Source: Pseudomonas sp. GV071 (GTDB lineage: Bacteria > Pseudomonadota > Gammaproteobacteria > Pseudomonadales > Pseudomonadaceae). Taken from it: DNA of 64,000 bases. The notes beneath the pieces were generated by a model. That model was not told where the DNA came from. It did not search any database and saw nothing but the letters and a program-made list of their open reading frames with translations. A program made the translations under genes and the position numbers. This document shows, in pieces, positions 60,447 through 64,000 of this stretch. Location of the stretch: positions 248,001-312,000 of the forward strand of contig NZ_QAOJ01000007.1 of NCBI RefSeq assembly GCF_003050835.1, written 5' to 3'. The number at the start of each line of letters is the position of its first letter. Positions within the stretch are counted from its first letter, which is position 1.

Positions 60447-60922
60447 TGGCGCAGCAACATTTTATTGACCTTGAAACGAACCAACTCTTTGCCTACCAGC
60501 TGCCGGGGGACGAAGCGTTTATAAAACCTCACCTTGTTCCGCTAAGTAGTGAAGCACTAACGGCCTACCGAGCGGAGCAAGCTGCAGCTCTAGAGCCTGA
60601 GCCCGCACAGCAGATTGCACAGCGGCGATATGAAGCTGAGATTCAAGGCATAGAGTTCAACGGTGTCAGGCTCGACACTGGCCGCGATAGTCAGGCGCTT
60701 ATCAACGGAGCTGCGCTGGCCGCCGTTATCGACCCTGGCTACGTGTGCAAATGGAAAACCGAGAGCGGATTTACGGAGCTGAACGCCACCGCGTTAGTTG
60801 CCATTGCTTCGGCTGTCCGCGCCCATGTGCAGGCCTGCTTTAACAGAGAGGCCGAGTTGTTGACTGCGGTGGCAGATAGGGTTTTCACGAAAGCGATGCT
60901 TAGTGAGGGATGGCCGGTATGA
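60446..60922 (+). CDS. tail-fibre-associated DUF4376 protein
   Basis: 158 residues. Short N-terminal fibre-assembly-like part (MAQQHFIDLETNQLFAYQ) followed by a DUF4376 domain (RRYEAEIQGIEFNGVRLDTGRDSQALINGAALAA...VCKWKTESGFTELNATALVAIASAVRAHVQACFNREAELL). This domain occurs in phage tail-fibre assembly or accessory proteins. Starts at ATG 60446 with GAAGGAG upstream, one-base overlap (TAATG) with the fibre gene. Confidence 0.8.
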   Translation: MAQQHFIDLETNQLFAYQLPGDEAFIKPHLVPLSSEALTAYRAEQAAALEPEPAQQIAQRRYEAEIQGIEFNGVRLDTGRDSQALINGAALAAVIDPGYVCKWKTESGFTELNATALVAIASAVRAHVQACFNREAELLTAVADRVFTKAMLSEGWPV

Positions 60923-60984
60923 GTCGTTTTCCCTCTCCGCTAAAGGTAAAGCAGCAGCCGAACGGACACACCTAAAAACCAGAT

Positions 60985-61100
60985 CAAAAGCCCCTCTCCC
61001 CCGCCCCTCTCCCGCAAGCGGGCGAGGGGTGACGTATGGCTAAAGCCGTGCACCTATCAGTTCCCTCTCCCGCTTGCGGGAGAGGGCTAGGGAGAGGGGC
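60985..61100. repeat. dispersed CCCTCTCC repeats
   Basis: Two palindromes of the CCCTCTCCCGCAAGCGGGCG and CCCTCTCCCGCTTGCGGGAG type, as at 7258-7371, marking the right side of the tail-fibre cassette. Confidence 0.75.
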
Positions 61101-61139
61101 TGTTGATCTTGATCTGCTCTGGCCTTGGATATTGCTCTA

Positions 61140-61420
61140 CCCCCCCGTCAGGAGGCCGAGCGGAGTCGTTGTGTAGGGGGTTGAGCGGGAGGGAGCCGCG
61201 AAAGGCGAAGACGGGCCAAGGTGACCGTTTTGCCGGCCCCCGGAACGACGACGGGAGCGAGTTGACCTGGAGTGAAGCGGAAGGCCGTATGTTGGGGCTA
61301 GACCTTTTGGTTCCTTTTGGGTGGTCCGGCGATCCGGCAATGCCAAAAGGGACTCGCGCGTAAGGCGGGAAACAAAACGTTCGGCGCACGCGGTAACCCA
61401 GAACGCCCGCGACACCAAAT
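61140..61420. repeat. long dispersed intergenic element
   Basis: A GC-rich stretch with GGCCCCCGGAACGACGACGG and a TTTTGGTTCCTTTTGGGTGG segment. From memory this type of element is widespread between Pseudomonas genes and is often mis-annotated as short hypothetical proteins; open frames exist on both strands but without ribosome sites or family support. Confidence 0.55.
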
Positions 61421-61427
61421 GCACCGA

Positions 61428-61466
61428 GTATCGGCGGATATCGCCAAAGCGATATCCGCCCTACGG
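61428..61466. repeat. short palindrome
   Basis: CGGCGGATATCGC and GCGATATCCGCC around AAA; a perfect hairpin next to the flgN end. A degenerate relative lies near 36437-36470. Confidence 0.7.
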
Positions 61467-61479
61467 TCCGGCGCCCCGC

Positions 61480-61923
61480 TCAGTAGCTTTGCTGGCCGTA
61501 AAGCCCACTATCAGCAGAGCCGCCCAACAGCTGCACCAGAATGTCGTTATGCATGGCCAACAACTGCCCATTACGCTCATTCAGCCGTTGGCACTGAGCG
61601 GCCAGCTGCCCGAGCTCACTCCAATACTGCTGCAACTGCGTACGCCGTACGCCAGGGTACAACTCGAACAACCGATACATCCCCGCCGCATCCGCATCCA
61701 GGCGAAAGGCACCGAGCGCCTTGCTGCGCCGCTCGGCTCGCAGCCGAGTGTCTTCCACCAACTGGCTGACCTGCTGGTTGATCACATCAATGCGCGCCGT
61801 ATCCCGGCTCATCAGAAACTCGTAGAGCTCCTGCATCAGGCCGCGCAGGCGCAGGTAGTCGGCGCAGTCCTGTTGGATTTCGCGCTCGACCAGGCTCAGC
61901 AGTTGTTCGCGTTTAGCGCTCAC
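61480..61923 (-). CDS. flgN: flagellar chaperone FlgN (lateral)
   Basis: 147 residues, helical: MSAKREQLLSLVEREIQQDCADYLRLRGLMQELYEFLMSRDTARIDVINQQVSQL in outline, then LGAFRLDADAAGMYRLFELYPG. FlgN is the chaperone for the hook-filament junction proteins FlgK and FlgL. It overlaps the flgM end by four bases (ATGA), as usual for this pair. Confidence 0.85.
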   Translation of the reverse strand: MSAKREQLLSLVEREIQQDCADYLRLRGLMQELYEFLMSRDTARIDVINQQVSQLVEDTRLRAERRSKALGAFRLDADAAGMYRLFELYPGVRRTQLQQYWSELGQLAAQCQRLNERNGQLLAMHNDILVQLLGGSADSGLYGQQSY

Positions 61924-62204
61924 GCATCGCTGCCGCTGTGGTAGGCCAGCATGCTGCGCGACAGGGCGCCGAGGTCCAGGCTGATCTCGCCGCGCTGCAA
62001 GGCGGCCTTGATCTGCTGGACCTTGTCCATGTCGATTTCCGGCAGGCTGCCGAGGGCTTCCTGCAACTGCTCCAGGGGCAGGCTTTCACTGCTCGGGCCA
62101 GTGCTGGCGGTTTTCTTTTGCGCGCCAACGGCGCTGCCCGAAGCAACTACGGGGCCTTCGCTCTGGGTGGCGACGACGGGCTTGAACTGCCGAGTGATTT
62201 CCAT
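61920..62204 (-). CDS. flgM: anti-sigma-28 factor FlgM (lateral)
   Basis: 94 residues. The N-terminal half is disordered and basic; the C-terminal half carries the sigma-28-binding segment (EIDMDKVQQIKAALQRGEISLDLGALSRSML). The likely partner is LafS (54166-54885). It starts at ATG 62204 with a weak ribosome site; a longer form from TTG at 62219 is possible. Confidence 0.87.
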   Translation of the reverse strand: MEITRQFKPVVATQSEGPVVASGSAVGAQKKTASTGPSSESLPLEQLQEALGSLPEIDMDKVQQIKAALQRGEISLDLGALSRSMLAYHSGSDA

Positions 62205-62282
62205 GGGTGCGTCCAACAAAGGTGGTTACAGAGCAACAGGCGACCGTTTTAACCCGTCACTTAAATCGATCACTGAAAAACT

Positions 62283-62708
62283 TCAAGAAACCTGCGCCCG
62301 CCACCACGCCTGGGCGGCGAGGCCATCCTGGATTTTCTGTTCCTGGCGGGCCAGTAGGTCTTGCCACTGGCTCATCTTGCTGTCGATCAACTGGGTGATC
62401 ACTTTCTCGTTGCGCATGGCGCGCAGCAGTTCGGCCTGGATACGGCCGAGAAATTCTTCCGCCACCCCCAGCTCACGCCGCTGCAGTTCGAGCATCTTGA
62501 ACAGGGTGGCTTTGTATTGCTGCTGGTTGCTGCATTGCAACGAGGTGGTCACCGGCACACTGAAGCCGCACAGGCGGCTGAGCCCGGTGATGTTGTTGCG
62601 GTAGCGCTGGCACAGGTTGCGCTGGTAGTTCACCCGGCCCATCACTTCCTGCACCTTGCTGCCACGCAAACTGGCCAGGCGCGCGAGTACGTTTATCTGC
62701 TCTTTCAT
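62283..62708 (-). CDS. fliJ: flagellar export protein FliJ (lateral)
   Basis: 141 residues, coiled-coil helical protein (MKEQINVLARLASLRGSKVQEVMGRVNYQRNLCQRYRNNITG... LELQRRELGVAEEFLGRIQAELLRAMRNEKVITQLID). FliJ sits in the FliI ring of the export apparatus. It begins two bases after the fliI stop. Confidence 0.85.
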   Translation of the reverse strand: MKEQINVLARLASLRGSKVQEVMGRVNYQRNLCQRYRNNITGLSRLCGFSVPVTTSLQCSNQQQYKATLFKMLELQRRELGVAEEFLGRIQAELLRAMRNEKVITQLIDSKMSQWQDLLARQEQKIQDGLAAQAWWRAQVS

Positions 62709-62710
62709 GG

Positions 62711-64000
62711 CTACTTGAGGATGCTCTGCAAGGTGGCGATGCTCACGCCCAGCTCACTGCCCTCGCCCACTTCCTGGCGCAGAAAGCGCTCCAGGGCGGG
62801 GGCCAGTTGCACCGAGCGGTCAGTTTTGGTGTCCATGCCCGGGGTATAGCCGCCGAGCGGGATCAGCTCTTTGATCTTTTCAAAGGTGCTGTAGAACTCT
62901 TTGAACGCCCGCGCCGCGCGTTGCTGCGGCACGGCGCTGACCTGGGTCATGCAGCGGCTCACCGAGGCACTGATGTCGATGGCCGGGTAATGGCCGACAT
63001 CGGCCAGGCGCCGCGACAACACGATATGGCCGTCAAGAATGGCGCGGGCGCAGTCGACGATAGGGTCTTGCTGGTCATCGCCTTCGGCCAGCACGGTGTA
63101 CAGCGCACTCAAACTGCCACGGGCATCGGCGCCATTGCCGGCGCTTTCCACCAGTTCCGGGAGCATGCCGAACACCGATGGCGGGTAACCTTTGGTGGCC
63201 GGTGGCTCGCCGAGCGCCAGGGCGATTTCGCGCTGGGCCATGGCGTAACGGGTGAGCGAATCCACCAGCAGCAAAACATCGTTGCCCTGGTCACGAAAAT
63301 AGGCGGCGATGCTGTGGCACAGCTCGGCGGCTTTGAGGCGCATCAGTGGCGATTCATTAGCCGGGGCCACCACCACCACGGCCTTGCGCAGCCCTTCTTC
63401 GCCGAGGGAATGCAGGATGAACTCCTGTACCTCGCGGCCACGCTCGCCGATCAAACCGACCACCACCACATCGGCCTTGGTCTGCCGGGTGATCATGCCG
63501 AGCAACACGCTCTTGCCCACCCCGCTGCCAGCGAACAGGCCAACACGTTGCCCTTTGCCGACGGTGAGCAAGGCATTGATGGCGCGCACGCCGACGTCCA
63601 ATGCTTCGGTGACTGGCCGGCGTTTCAGCGGGTTGACCCGTGGCAACTCGGTTGGCAATGGATCGCGGCCGGTGAGCTTGCCGAGTTCGTCCAGTGGCTC
63701 GCCCAGGCCGTTGACCACCCGGCCTAACCACGAGTCGTCGATGCGCAGCGCGGTTTCTTCTTCGGCGGGAAACACCCGCGAGCCGGCGGTCAGGCCCATG
63801 GGTTTTTTGAACGGCATCAGGTAGGTGATATCGCGGTTGAAGCCCACCACCTGGGCTTCCAGCAGCGTGCCGTCAGCCTGTTCGACCATGCAGCGCTGGC
63901 CCGTCATGCGCCGGCAACCGAGGCTTTCCAGGAGCATTCCAGACACCCGCACCAGGCGGCCGCTGACCTTGGCCAATTGCACCGAGTCGAGCGAGCGCAG
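62711..64000 (-). CDS. fliI: flagellar export ATPase FliI (lateral), 5' end outside window
   Basis: 430 codons are present; the N terminus is cut by the window edge (frame open to 64000, reading LRSLDSVQLAKVSG). F1-type ATPase motifs: Walker A GLFAGSGVGKSVLLGMI, Walker B region DVLLLVDSLTRYAMAQREIAL, and the GEPPATKGYPPSVFGMLPELVESAGN segment. FliI energises export of flagellar subunits. It belongs to the lateral gene set with fliJ downstream, followed by flgM and flgN. Confidence 0.94.
   Translation of the reverse strand: MRSLDSVQLAKVSGRLVRVSGMLLESLGCRRMTGQRCMVEQADGTLLEAQVVGFNRDITYLMPFKKPMGLTAGSRVFPAEEETALRIDDSWLGRVVNGLGEPLDELGKLTGRDPLPTELPRVNPLKRRPVTEALDVGVRAINALLTVGKGQRVGLFAGSGVGKSVLLGMITRQTKADVVVVGLIGERGREVQEFILHSLGEEGLRKAVVVVAPANESPLMRLKAAELCHSIAAYFRDQGNDVLLLVDSLTRYAMAQREIALALGEPPATKGYPPSVFGMLPELVESAGNGADARGSLSALYTVLAEGDDQQDPIVDCARAILDGHIVLSRRLADVGHYPAIDISASVSRCMTQVSAVPQQRAARAFKEFYSTFEKIKELIPLGGYTPGMDTKTDRSVQLAPALERFLRQEVGEGSELGVSIATLQSILK

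Noticed and set aside
61087..61424. Small hypothetical proteins in the region between tail fibre and flgN
   Set aside because: They lie in dispersed repeats, lack ribosome sites, and overlap on both strands.

Overview
The window is chromosomal DNA from a Pseudomonas of the fluorescens/putida lineage. This rests on the high GC content, the typical Pseudomonas REP palindromes between genes, the Pseudomonas-type gene order nrdB, nrdA, response regulator and sensor near a PcpS-type phosphopantetheinyl transferase, an esterase almost identical in layout to P. fluorescens PFE, and a second (lateral-type) flagellar cluster like those in some P. fluorescens strains. The species is not determined.

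Layout. 1-13 kb: 5' part of hppD (minus strand), a GGDEF/EAL c-di-GMP enzyme, a small DUF3820 gene with a candidate sRNA beside it, a PcpS-like transferase, an RstAB-like two-component pair, and class Ia ribonucleotide reductase nrdA-nrdB with a long regulatory leader. 13-24 kb: small membrane and secreted proteins, a methyltransferase, an HprRS-like two-component pair divergent from hbpS-like and hiuH genes with a near-consensus HprR/CusR box between them, a recently duplicated thioesterase gene flanking a lipoprotein pseudogene, and a GAF-GGDEF cyclase. 23-41 kb: metabolic and envelope genes (ycaC with a divergent LysR regulator, amidase, bestrophin-like channel, PFE-type hydrolase, orphan solute-binding protein, alkylsulfatase plus DUF1254 with a divergent LysR regulator, Cache protein, cyclic-nucleotide phosphodiesterase family protein), then an ECF sigma/anti-sigma pair divergent from a catalase-like peroxidase and cytochrome b561, with two matching ECF-type promoters back to back. 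40-50 kb: FAD oxidoreductases, a glycine-rich exported protein, and a putrescine-use operon (puuA, potF, puuB) with an AraC regulator.

49.8-64 kb is the most distinctive part: a lateral flagellar locus. It has the flagellin lafA; the operon lafB-C-D-E-F-S-T-U (fliD, fliS, fliT-like, fliK, fliL, sigma-28, motA, motB) in the order known from Vibrio lateral flagella; and fliI, fliJ, flgM, flgN at the far end. Two things sit inside the locus that do not belong to the standard set. One is a membrane-bound ToxR-like winged-helix regulator translationally coupled to a small ToxS-like membrane protein, between flagellin and motor genes. The other is a coupled phage tail-fibre cassette between fliD and flgN.

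Several families of short palindromic repeats lie between genes, and four protein 3' ends terminate within such repeats. No tRNA, rRNA, CRISPR array or insertion sequence was seen.
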